DNA of 64,000 nucleotides from Tetrahymena thermophila SB210 (lineage: Eukaryota; Ciliophora; Oligohymenophorea; Hymenostomatida; Tetrahymenidae). Location: contig NW_002476377.1 in the NCBI RefSeq assembly GCF_000189635.1, forward strand, positions 310,001-374,000, read 5' to 3'. A program made the position numbers and the translations under genes. Shown piece after piece: positions 1 to 10,917 of the stretch; position 1 is the first letter of the stretch; each line of letters begins with the position of its first letter. Below the pieces are notes generated by a model. That model worked only from the letters and a program-made list of their open reading frames with translations. It did no database searches and was not told the DNA's origin.

Positions 1-465
1 AGTAGTTTGTCTACTAAAGTAAGATCAGTAAGCTTGTCTATTTTTATGTTAAACTCAAAATCTAATCTTCTCTAAGCTGCAAGTTTAGTGCCTATTCAAA
101 AATTGTAAATTCTTAATATTCCAATATTTATTAACAAAAAAAATACCTTCATGCTAATCTCTCTCATCAAATTAATCTAAAGGATGAGAGCAGCATGTGT
201 TAGTCCAGTGATTGGGAAAAGTTATTTTTATTTGACTTCTTTTTTAAAGCAACAATTAACTCTTATCATTAAATAAAAATATGGAAAAAGCTCTGTGAGG
301 TTTTGCCTCTTATGAGAAAATGTATTCGTTCAAATGAGCCTTTTTTTTATCAATCTAACCCACAACATCATCCTAATAGTTAACAAGGATAAGCTTTTAA
401 GAAAGAGTTTATTCTTATGATTGATGCATAGCTTATGAAGCAGATTTAGAGGTAGTGCTAAACAT
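1..465 (-). CDS. IDI1: Isopentenyl-diphosphate delta-isomerase, type I (5' part; runs off the left edge)
   Basis: Interconverts isopentenyl and dimethylallyl diphosphate, the last step before prenyl chain building in the mevalonate pathway. About 136 residues are visible. The start is the ATG at 465 (MFSTTSKSASQAMHQ...); a second in-frame Met lies at 429. Exon 1 is 147-465, a 55-base GT...AG intron is 92-146, and exon 2 runs to the edge. Family motifs appear in order: a KKAHLNEY segment, HRAFSIFLFN, the substrate-binding QKRSQIKITFP, then WTNTCCSHPL, which carries the catalytic cysteine, and AAQRRL. All match animal and fungal type I enzymes in order and spacing. The catalytic glutamate half (EHEIDY-like) would lie outside the window. 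TAA/TAG are read as Gln at several positions. It is transcribed away from LTO1. Identification is firm; subcellular location cannot be judged. Confidence 0.95.
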
Positions 466-893
466 GTATTTCAACTAAGCACGTTTTATTAGAGAGTTAA
501 TCATTTTTATTATTTATTTTTTTTTTTTTGATGTAAAACTTAAAAAATTAAAAATCTAATTAAATATTATTTTTCAAAATTTAATATTAAATATCTTATT
601 GACATACACACTTTAATAATATTATTAATTTAATTTTCTGCTTTAATAATATTATTAAAGCAATATCTTAGAATTCATCAATTTTCTACATTAAATTAAA
701 TATTTATTATATTTCATCATTTTACAAATTTTTTGAATGTTAAAATTTAGAATAATGCTAAATATTACTTAATATTATTTATTAAATGCGATTTGTTTTT
801 GGCTTTTTATTTTGATAAATAGAATTTCTTTTTCTATTAATTGCATATTTTAATCTATAGAAGTTTATCATACATAAATAATTTACTTTATAA
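466..893. promoter_or_regulatory. Divergent intergenic region between IDI1 and LTO1
   Basis: A 428-base stretch separates the start codons of two divergently transcribed genes, so it must hold both promoters and 5' leaders. It is almost pure A/T with a T-run near 520-530. A short sequence, ctttaataatattatta, occurs twice (about 611-627 and 641-657). No recognisable factor site was seen. The promoter role is inferred from position only. Confidence 0.4.
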
Positions 894-1541
894 ATGGAAT
901 AAGAAGAAGACCCTTTTGAAGCAATCAACCACATTTAGAATTAGTATTATGTACAAGGTTATTAAAAAGCTAAAAATGATAAAGAATTAGAACAAGCAGC
1001 TGAAAAAAAGTAGTATTATGATCAAGGATTTATAACAGGAAAGCAAGTAAATCAAATCTAGTTTATTACAAGTTGGTGTAATCAATAACTTTATTTTTAA
1101 AAATGATTAGTTAGGTTTGGAATTAGGATACTATTGCGGGTATATTGAAGATCTTAAATAAGTTCTGCCAATTTTAGAAGAATATAAAAAACACTAGTAA
1201 AAGTAAGAAAATTATAGCCTCCTATTTTAATTTCCGTCTCTCAATTATTTTTTTTTAATATTGTTTTAGAGTGGATAAATTGATAGAAGAAATTGAACAA
1301 ATAATTTTGAGCATAGACCCAGAATAAGGAAATGTGGATTTAGATGAACTGCCAAATACAATTTTAGTCTTGAGAAATAAGTTTAAAGTAAATTGTTGAG
1401 AATAAATACAAAAATTCATTTATCCATTTATTAATTTTAAAGATATTGCTTCTTTCACTAGGATTTAAGAAACCTGACTTTAATTTTAGCGACTAACAAA
1501 ATACAAATTAAGTTGTCCAAAATGATAATTTTTCATTTTGA
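894..1541 (+). CDS. LTO1: LTO1/ORAOV1-like protein (YAE1-LTO1 adaptor for ABCE1 maturation)
   Basis: A 144-residue protein in four exons: 894-1046, 1111-1202, 1270-1387 and 1470-1541 (TGA). In yeast and humans LTO1 pairs with YAE1 to bring the ribosome-recycling ATPase ABCE1/Rli1 to the cytosolic iron-sulfur machinery. The N-terminus has the family's DPFEAI and a spaced-glycine helix (deca-GX3 type): GYQKAK, then YDQGFITGKQ, LGLELGYYCGYIEDL. The third exon gives the acidic/hydrophobic linker and LRNKFK; the last gives KPDFNFSD and ends in DNFSF. The human protein has the same order (GKFKQ..., PDFKIS, terminal LSF). The introns are 64, 67 and 82 bases, and all four junctions keep the frame. 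The glycine spacing is less regular than in animals. The call rests on motif order; confidence is high. Confidence 0.88.
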
Positions 1542-2073
1542 AACAAAATGTATAAAGAGTGCTCATATTTAAATAATGAGTAGAACAACTTAAAAAAAAA
1601 TAAATAAAAAGTTAAAATGTTTGAGTATCCTTTTTTATCATACATAAGTGTTGTTTAATAAATTAAAATATATTATATACTTGATTATATCAAATAAATA
1701 AAATAGATATTTATTGAGAAATAGATAGATACATCTTTATGTATATTAGTGTATTTATTAATTTATGCGAATTTTAACACTAAAATTAAGGAAAATTAGA
1801 TTAAAGTTCATATTTTAAGTAGTGTTTTGAGGAGTATTTCTTAAGATTAATGCTTTAATTATTTATTTTTTTGATGAGTTTTGATTTATAATAGTAATTT
1901 GTTTAGTAATATTCTAAAATATAAGCCAACAACTCATTAAATAAAAAGCAATTAATTTCAAAACTTTAGTAAGCAAGTCTATCAGTATATCTATGAATAA
2001 ATCAGGTATTGAAATAGAAAATATGGCAAATATTTTTTATAGACAAAAAAAATTAAATAGCGATATAATAGTC
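1542..2073. other. Intergenic between convergent LTO1 and TTLL-like gene
   Basis: AT-rich sequence between the LTO1 stop and the stop of the minus-strand TTLL-like gene, so it should hold both 3' ends. No further gene is seen. Confidence 0.4.
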
Positions 2074-5000
2074 TCATTTTTTTATTTAAAGAAGCTTATT
2101 TTGTTGAACTATAAATTAGTTTTTTTAGTAAATTTTATTATCGTTTAGATTGTTTGAGTTAATTTATTAGGCATTACCATAAAGTAAAATATTGTTAAAA
2201 TTATTAGAAGTGTTTTTATTCTACAAGTTTCCTTAATAACTGTTCATGTTAGATGTAATTATAAGAGGTTATTCTTGATTTTTTAAGGCCATTATATTCT
2301 ATTAATCAATATTTTTACCTTATGGTGATATAGCTTGCAAGATTGGAGTATTATTTTAGCTAATTATTTAAGCAGTTTGATTTTAATTGCTATGATTTAA
2401 TCCACCTATTGTCTAAGATTCAATATTATAGGAATAATTATTTTAATTTGTAAAATTATCAATTGAATCTGTTGTCTTATTCCTTATTTAAGTATAGCTT
2501 GGAATCATAACTTAATCAGGTTTAATTGAGTGCTTAGAAAACTAATCTGCTTTATAATTACCAGCTATACTCTCATTCATAATCATATCTTTTACGTGCT
2601 TTCTATCTATGCTCTTTTTTAATATTCTTCTTTTTGAGTAGGACATTTATACTTCTTATTAAATGATGTTCTTTCCATTTGAATAGTTAGAAATGTTATT
2701 ACTATTATTATTGTTGTAATTGAAAGAAATTTATGTATTTAAAGTATTTATGTTTACATTATTATTATTGTTGTTATTATTACTATTTATATTGCTGAAT
2801 ATGGTGTTATTATTTATTTGATTATTTGATTATTAATTATTTTGTATGTTTATTTAAAATGGAGACACAATAATATTATTGTTATTATTATTAATATTTT
2901 AGTTAGTCAAAAAGGATGGTTAATGCAACTCTTACCTATAATTTTTTGAAGGCATAGAATTATTTTTAGTCCTTTAAATTATTTATTCGGCTGCTGTATA
3001 ATCTACTTATTTTTAACTTTCTAGATTTTGTTAGTGTGAATAGTGAGGATATTTTTAAATTATGTTTGCAGCTATGTTGTTTTTTCTTCCACCCAAGTAC
3101 TTTGGCTAGGTTCCGGCTTATATTACAGAATCATTTGCAATATTAGACCTAATATGAGTTTGTATAAAAAGTTTTAAAATAAGTTATATAGAATTTAAAA
3201 TAATACAGTTTATTTCCATTGTTGCTTCTATTTTCTCTTTGCATCATATTTTGTAAGTCTTGCGATAAAGGTTTCAGTTAGGCTTTGTAAGGTTTTCTTG
3301 TTGAGTTTCGCAAATAGGCTGGTTTCTAAGTTTGAGAATACCAAGACTCATTTATAATTTATTCAGGAGAACTCATTCCTAAATTAACAATATTCAACTT
3401 TCTTTAGTTTTCTAAGGATTAAGGCTATTACATAGCCAAGAAAGGATTGTATTACAAAGCAGAATTTTAAATTTAGTCTAAATTAAAGTTGTTAAATTTA
3501 CTATGCTTTAGCTAAATAGCATCTTCATTGAAGTTGTCCAAATTTTTCTAATTAAAGTGATTGTTCCTTGAATATTAAACTGTAGGATTCAAGTTATTAT
3601 TATTTTAGTTAATTTAATTTTATTATTATGGGATTTATACTAAATTAGGATTATCTTGATATATTAAACCTTTTCCAACAATATTTCCTAGCACTGAAGC
3701 CTTGCTGATATAATTAATAAAGTAAATTTATCATAGATTTATATTTAATAAATGTTACTATTGATCTTAAAGATGAGGAGATTAATTGAGCTTATTAGAT
3801 GAGTGTTATTGAGTCAATGGGTATTAAAATGATTAGTTGTGAATAAGATATTGTTTAGAAGAATCCTATGTCATCTTAGCATGAGACTCAATTTAAGTCA
3901 TAGATCTTTTTTTGCCAACTATATTTGATAGAATATCTTCTTGTTAATCTTTTTCATTTGAAAGTTAACAATTTTCATCGTCAAAATTATTCATAATCAT
4001 TTAACTTTCAACTTATTTATTAGCATCATTTCTTAGATAAACTTAACTTAAACTAGGGATAATACTAATTGGATTGTTCTCCAAAAATGTTGCTCCCTGC
4101 TTCTACCTTAATGTAGTGCCTCCAGTGTTTTAATTTTCTGTTCCTAAATTTAATATTTTTAAATAGTTCACTTAAGCAATAAAATAATTTATTTAGTAGT
4201 CTGTGAATTAAAACGATATTGATTTGCTTACCTTTGTTGGATAAATTTGGGAGAAAATTTAAAAATGATTCTTGAGTTTTATCTCTTTAATCATCAAAAA
4301 CTTAGGAAAGATTTTTTTTAGTTGAGTTTGGAGCTTTTGTTTTTTATTCTGACTTAGCCTGACTTACTTGAGTAGAGTTTAACACTGAGTGTGAATCTTG
4401 GCTTACAGGTTTTTTAAATGGTGTACTTTTAGTATTTTTTGGATCACCATTTTTTTGAGTAGAGCTACTTGATTAAGAATTATGATTATTTTAAGCAGCA
4501 ACAGCAGGATTTACTTTTTTAGGAGATACTGTTTCATTCCAAAGATTGCTTGCAGTTTTCAGTAATTTATCATAATCAGCTGGATCATCTTCTGCTGGGT
4601 ATATTCTTATAAATGCTCCTTTATGTTTATTCTCATATTTTATTATCTTTTCTTAATCTACTTTGTTATTTTCTGTTTCAGCTGAAGCCTTTTGATCTTT
4701 TTTTCTGTAAGCAAACTAAGCTTAGCTTTTAATGTCTAAATATTTTTTTTTCTCCTTTGAAGAAACGTTTAGAATATTCAACGTATCAAGGATAACATTT
4801 TTTTTAATAGAAAAATCTAATGGTGAATCACAATGGAATGAAGCTGAGTGATTTACTTCTAGCAGCCAAGGCTTTAGCTCTTTATCTATCATAACATCAA
4901 ATCTGTTTTGGTAAAATATTTTTCAATTAAATTGAGAAAAAACTGTTAATTTTTTACCCTAAAACTTCAAAACACATTTCATTTTAGTATTCTTTGGGCT

Positions 5001-7015
5001 AGCTTGATCTATAAATATGTGAAAGTTATGGTTAAACACTTATTACAGTTTTTACTATAAGTTGCCTTATCTCCATATACAATTTAGGAATATCTTTTCC
5101 CATATTATGCAATTACTTTAATAAATTAAAATATAATTAATCTAAACTAAAATTAATATTTGAGAAAATTTGTTAAATCATTTGTGTAAATTTCTTAAAA
5201 TATTTATCACAATAAAAAAAATAAATTATTTTACTAAAATTAAAACAAATTTTTCAAAATGAAAAGTAAAATTAAAAGCCTAAAAAATAAATTTTAATTT
5301 CAATCAAACTTTAATTTAAAAATAATTAAATTCATTGAATTAATTTCTTTTGTAAATCAAAAGTAATTAAAAATAATCATTTAAATATGTGAAAAAAATG
5401 AAATTAATTAATTATCTGATAAAGGAAATTTCTTATTTCTAAAATTACCTTGAGGACAGATGAAAAGCTTCTTTTGTGGCCTACATCATCATTTTAATCA
5501 TTTTCGTTGAATATAAAATTTGGGTTTTTTTTATTGACTGCATAATTAGTAAGATGCATAGTAAAATTTTGGCAATTTTTTTTGTTAGGCTTTTAATACT
5601 TTACTGTAGCAAATCTTGCTAAGCCTTCAGGATACATAAATATTTTAAGTGGATTTATGTTCTTAATTAAGACATAAATACGAAAGTCAAATTTAAGGCC
5701 ATCTATGAGAAATGGGTTTTTTATATACTCCTATATCACACAATGATCATTATATGAAAAATTCTCTACTTTTTTGGTTAAATAAATTCCTCTACCCTTT
5801 TATTTAATTTTAAAAAGAAATATTTTATTAAAATATGTCGATTCTTTTGTAATTACTTAGCAGGAGCTTTCAGGTTTCACTATATAGTAAGGTTTCTTAG
5901 TTTTAATATTCTCATTATACCTAATATTTATTTATATAATTTGTTTATTTCAAGAGTATTCTTAAATAAATTTAATATAAAAAGTTTCTGGATACATAAA
6001 TTAATTAATTTATTTATTTATTTGTGTCTGTTTGTTTGTTTGTTTTCCCTGCTTAATAATTAAATAGCTTCTGGGTATTTGTGGCTAATAAAAAAGATAT
6101 AGCTGTAGTTGGGAGATTTAATATTTTGTAAAAGTTGAATATCAAAGTCACTTTTTAGATTCGGCTAATAAGTTTTAGTGTCAAATAATACAGTTTATGT
6201 TTATTGGAGCACGCACTTACTTATTTGGAATTTTTCATGGATGAATAGCTAATAAATTAGAATATTTTTTATGTATCTAAGAAACTATTTATTTTGCCAT
6301 GTTAAAGTAAATAGAATAATTAAAAAAACCTTTTGAAATCCTCAAACTATAGAGGCAAAGTCCATGTTTTAGGAAAGAATGAATATTCGTTTTCTAATAC
6401 CTTTCTCATTCTTGTGAGATTCGCAGCAAGGTAATTCTTTTTACCCAAATTATGACTCCCTGGAAAGTGGTTTATTTTTTGATAAGGCAACATTCTTCTT
6501 AGCACTTCCTCTGAAATGTAAGTATCATACCAACATATGTTCCATTCTTCTCTGTTTTAAGGAGGACTAGTTATTGTAGTCCACCCCATAGTAACACTTC
6601 CTTAATTCTTAATAACCTTATAAATAGTATCAGTAACATCAAAAACTATTTTTTTGTTCTTTTTGATATTTCTGGTCATTTTAACTACCTCTGATAAACA
6701 CATAAAGGGATATTATTTATCATCTTATTCCTCTTCAAGATTTATTTCTATTTCAGCTTGCTCTTAATTACCTTCTTCAATTTTTGGGTTATAAATATTT
6801 TCATAATCAATCCCTTCTCTCCCTTAATCTATATTTACAATCTTCTAATTAAATTGCTAGTTTTATTCTTCTTTTTACATTTATTCATCATCTTAAATTA
6901 GCTGTTACTTATCTTAATTGATTTTATATAATTTATTATATAAGTATCATAGTGATTTCTAATTGTTGAAATAAAAACCAATAAATTTTATACCATTTAA
7001 ATTTTGAAGACTCAT
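2074..7015 (-). CDS. Tubulin-tyrosine-ligase-like (TTLL) glutamylase/glycylase with long Asn/Gln-rich tail
   Basis: TTLL enzymes add glutamate or glycine chains to tubulin tails, chiefly in cilia. The catalytic core is spread over several exons: [11 protein letters not shown] and WNICWYD (about 6.6 kb), [21 protein letters not shown], then [11 protein letters not shown] joined to GRGIYLT across a short intron, [43 protein letters not shown] joined to [19 protein letters not shown], and [10 protein letters not shown]. Order and spacing fit the TTLL6/TTLL4 branch, with the ATP/Mg residues of the EVN segment present. After the core come a charged helix ([20 protein letters not shown]) and a very long tail of Asn, Gln and Ser ending at the TGA at 2074. 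The most likely start is the ATG at 7015 (MSLQNLN) joined by an intron; an alternative in-frame ATG is at 6880. An intron near 5.9-6.3 kb is unusually long (about 400 bases). Family certain, chain specificity unknown. Confidence 0.92.
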
Positions 7016-8457
7016 AATCTTGTTTTGTTATATCAAAATATATTTTGATAGAATTAGATTATTGAATACAATTACAATATTATAATCAATGAAAGATCTT
7101 CTTAGAAACTCTTAGATATATCAATAGTCCTAATAATTAACACTATGATTTTGCCTTACAATTTATTGGAAGTCTAGCTTTGAATCTATTTAGACTTGCC
7201 TAATAAATAAAAAATAGAATTAATTGTAACAATCACTTATTAGTTCAGATTTATACTAAATATTTATTAATTTATTAATCAAATCAAATCAACTTTGAAA
7301 ATTGTTATCAAAGTTAATTAGATATAATTTAAGAAGAATGGTAGGTATATAAATTATTTTTATGAATTAGGATTAAATACAATTTTTATTTAGTCAGTGG
7401 CTATAATTATTCATAATTACATTTTAAACAGCTTTAAAAATGCCAGAATAACCATAACCTTTTATCGATTAGATAGAATCTAAATTATAAAAATGCTAAA
7501 TTTAGATTAATTGACAACATACATTTTCACTTCTCCAATGCTTAACTAAAACAACAATTAAGTTTGATAATAAAAGTTATATGAACCACAAATTAAAAAT
7601 ATAAAGTGTAAAAATATTAATTTTCTCATCAATAATCTAAAAGTCTATAAATTATTATTAAGAAATAAATATTATTTATTATAAATGTATAAAATTTATG
7701 AGTTAAAAAATAAATACTTTATACTGATCAATAATTAATCATGATCCTTATATTATTTGAGCTACTAATACATTATTTTTTATTAAAATTAAAATGCTAT
7801 TTATTTTTTATCATCTAGTCAGTATATTTATTAAATGACTTTAAAATTTTGAGGTAATAGAAAATATTTTAATTATTAATTATTAAACAAGTATAAAAAA
7901 ACTATATGCTGTCATTAATTAAATTCTATAATACATTTTAATATATTATTTATTGATAATTTTTATTAACAGTCAATGCTGGCCTTTATTATGTAACCAG
8001 TATTTATCAAATTAAATTTTTTTTAATTTAAAAATGACAGAGTTTAAATTTAAATAAACAAAAAAAAGCTTTTTGATAACTGATTTAAAATTAAATGAAA
8101 AAGGTACTTAAGGTACATCATTTTTAATATATAATTTCTTGTATTCAAAATAAAATTTTTGCATGGTTTTTCATATTTTTCTAGAAATTTTTAAAGTTAA
8201 TGAAATTATTTTAAGTAAATTCTGGATAAAATTATTGTAAAAAAATATTTAGTTTATACAAAATTATATACAATAATATATAATTTTTAATGTATCTATA
8301 TATATTTTCTTTCTATTATATTTAAAAATATTCAAAGGGAAATTTATATTGAAGATATTTTTTTATTTTATTAACGAAAATAATTATTATTATAAATATT
8401 ATTTATTTGCCTATTTAATAATTCAATTTTTTTATTCAGCTGGATATTATAAAAAAA
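7016..8457. other. AT-rich intergenic region
   Basis: About 1.4 kb of very AT-rich sequence upstream of the TTLL-like gene and downstream of the next minus-strand gene. I see no sustained coding frame. It presumably holds the TTLL promoter and the 3' end of the neighbour. Confidence 0.35.
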
Positions 8458-10774
8458 TCACTTTGGATTATAAAATAACTATCTATGAATAAACAGCTTT
8501 TTTGAAGTTGGATCATAAACTGAGCTAGATTATTGAGGTTTTTAAGATAATAAATTTTGTGTTGAATTATAGTTATTAATCTTAATTTTAGTATTTTAAA
8601 TTTTATTATCATCACTTTCAAATATCAGTTTGTTCATTACTTCAAATGCACTAGTTTAATTTTTTTACCTTTTTAATTAATTTTCGATAATTTTTTTATG
8701 ATTTAAAAGCTCTTCCTCATCTTGTTTTGATGCTATTATTTAAAAATAAACTATTAAAATACAAGTTAGTATAATAAACTTACTTTATGGTCTTGAGCTA
8801 ACTCTTGAAGTATTTGGTATTTTTGATTTAGCTAAAAGTTATTTTAATTAATTTTGATTATTTTTTTCTTAAAATCCTGTCGTTAAAGATTAGAATTTAT
8901 AAGAACTAGCTGCTGTTTAAGGTCTCAACGTAAGAAAATTTTGAGATGAATTCATAGCAAATGAAGATTTCTTTATTCTTCTATGCTATTGTTTGGGATT
9001 ATTTTAAATCGTTTGTGTACTTGCTTATTTTTCATTAATTTTTTAAGAAGAATTTGATGTAAATATTTAAATTTTTTAAGATTCTTGCAATTAACTTTGG
9101 TTTTTAGTATTTTCTTATTACTTTTATGCTAAAAGTTCCTATTTTTATTTTTACTTTTTAGATTAAATGAAATTTAAATCATATTCTTCAAAGTGAGGTT
9201 TTGGTGAATCAGAATTTGATTCTTATTTCAAATTATTTAAAGCTAATTTTATTTATTCTTACAAATATTTTTTTGATTCATCTTCTTCCTTTAATATTTT
9301 AATATAATCTATTGTTCTTTGAAGTCTTGGACTGTTCACTTTATATTTTCCTTTCTTTAGAAAGAGGTTTAAAATAAAATCGTTATTTTATTTTTGAATC
9401 TCTTAGTTCAATTAGCTTGTAATTTGTTGTCCCTTCATTGACAAAGTCTCCATCATGTCTTTTTCTAAAATGCTCATTTAAGCTGATAAATTATTATCTA
9501 AAACCTAAAGTTTTATATATTAATTAAATTTAGAAATCAAAGTAAAAAGACATTAAATATTTGTAAATTTTAACTCATTTATCTGTAAAATTATTTTCAA
9601 ATGTAAAGTTCAAAAATAATTTAATAAAATTTTAAAAAATAAAATAAAATTCTCAAAAATTAATTAATAAATTTTAATTAATTTAAAACATTAATTTTAC
9701 AAAAATTTTTTCCTATTTAAAATTAAAATTTAAAAAATTAATTGTAAAATAATTTAAAATGTTAATAAAATAAATCACTTCATCGAATTAAATTTCTTAA
9801 TATCTCAATCTTTCTTATTCTTCTTTGGAAAATTTTGAATACTCATCTTCAAACAAGCTAAACTGATCAGATGAAATACTACTTTTTTTTGCTTTTTAAT
9901 CTTAGTTTTAGCTTTTATTTTGATTTTGATTTCTGGGACTTGAAAAATTATTTTTTGTTAAATTAATAGACTAGCTTTTCCACAGTTTCTATTTGTTTTT
10001 TTCTTTATCAATGTGATAGTCTAAGCTTACTCTTTTAGTTTTTTGCAGACGAGTCTGTTCTTTGTTTTCTTCCAAAAACTTTCTTAGATATAAAATTTTT
10101 TTTTGTTCCTCTTCTTCTCCCATAGACATTGTATGAAAAAAATTTTATCTTTTTTGAGTTGCTGAAAAACCCCTTAGTAGTGTAGATTTATTTTTGATAA
10201 AATCTTTTTACTTTTTAATTAACTCTTTTTCTTCAAGAGAATTTTCTATTTTAGATCCTTGATGCTGCAATTTTGTATTCCTTTATGTTTATTATCCTTC
10301 AAAAGAAGCTTATTTGCTCATTTTTGGTGTAGTCTATGAAGAAGTTGGTCTGCTAAGCTAATTCAAACTTTAATCAAACAAGTTTTCTTCAATTTTATTT
10401 GGTTGATTCGTATCAAAATAAGGTATCTTTGAATCTGAACTTCTTTAAGATTATGGATAAAATTTTGAATGATTGGAACTCGTTTATAAAAGTTAATTTA
10501 ATTCCTCAGTAAAATTACTTTTTCTGTTTTGATGAATAAAAAAATTAGTAGGTGAATTTGTTACACTTAGAGAAAATTTTTTTAATTATGTGCTCTAAGC
10601 CAAGCTATTATTCGGAGAATTACTATTTTCTAAAGCTTTAGTTTGCTTATTTTAATTACTGTTATTTATATTTTAAATATTTTTTATGTTTGTAGATTCT
10701 GAAGATTTAATTTAGCCACTTTTAATTCTCATGCTAAATATTTCAGATCTTTTTTAATCAATTAAAGATGTCAT
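8458..10774 (-). CDS. Hypothetical Ser/Asn/Gln-rich protein
   Basis: Not recognised. The three-exon model (9779-10774, 8784-9504, 8458-8732) keeps frame at both junctions and gives 663 residues. It starts MTSLIDQKRSEIF and ends KKLFIHRQLFYNPK then TGA. Composition is Ser, Asn, Gln and Lys with little hydrophobic content, so it is probably largely disordered. There are short charged helical stretches: EEEEQKKILYLRKFLEE around residues 220-235 and LEKDMMETLSMKGQQ in exon 2. No signal peptide or membrane span is seen. Exon 2 has a predicted coiled segment (KKQKQKQELLAQKQQE). It lies head to tail with the cyclic-nucleotide-binding gene, 143 bases from that gene's stop. The first intron is 274 bases, the second 51. 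A cytoskeletal or scaffold role would be a guess. Confidence 0.75.
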
Positions 10775-10917
10775 CGGTCTTAGTTTTTATCTTTTAATAA
10801 AATAATAATAAATATTTTTGAAAAAAAGATTGAATTATTTATTTTAGAAAATGATAATTTTAATTTATTCTTTAATACTGTAAACATTACAATTATAATT
10901 TATTTATATTTATTTAT

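Noticed and set aside
5935..6330. A possible extra exon ([11 protein letters not shown]...) inside the long TTLL intron
   Set aside because: Joining the flanking exons directly restores the family's normal spacing between WTLP and YIVKP, so an added exon is not needed; left as intron.
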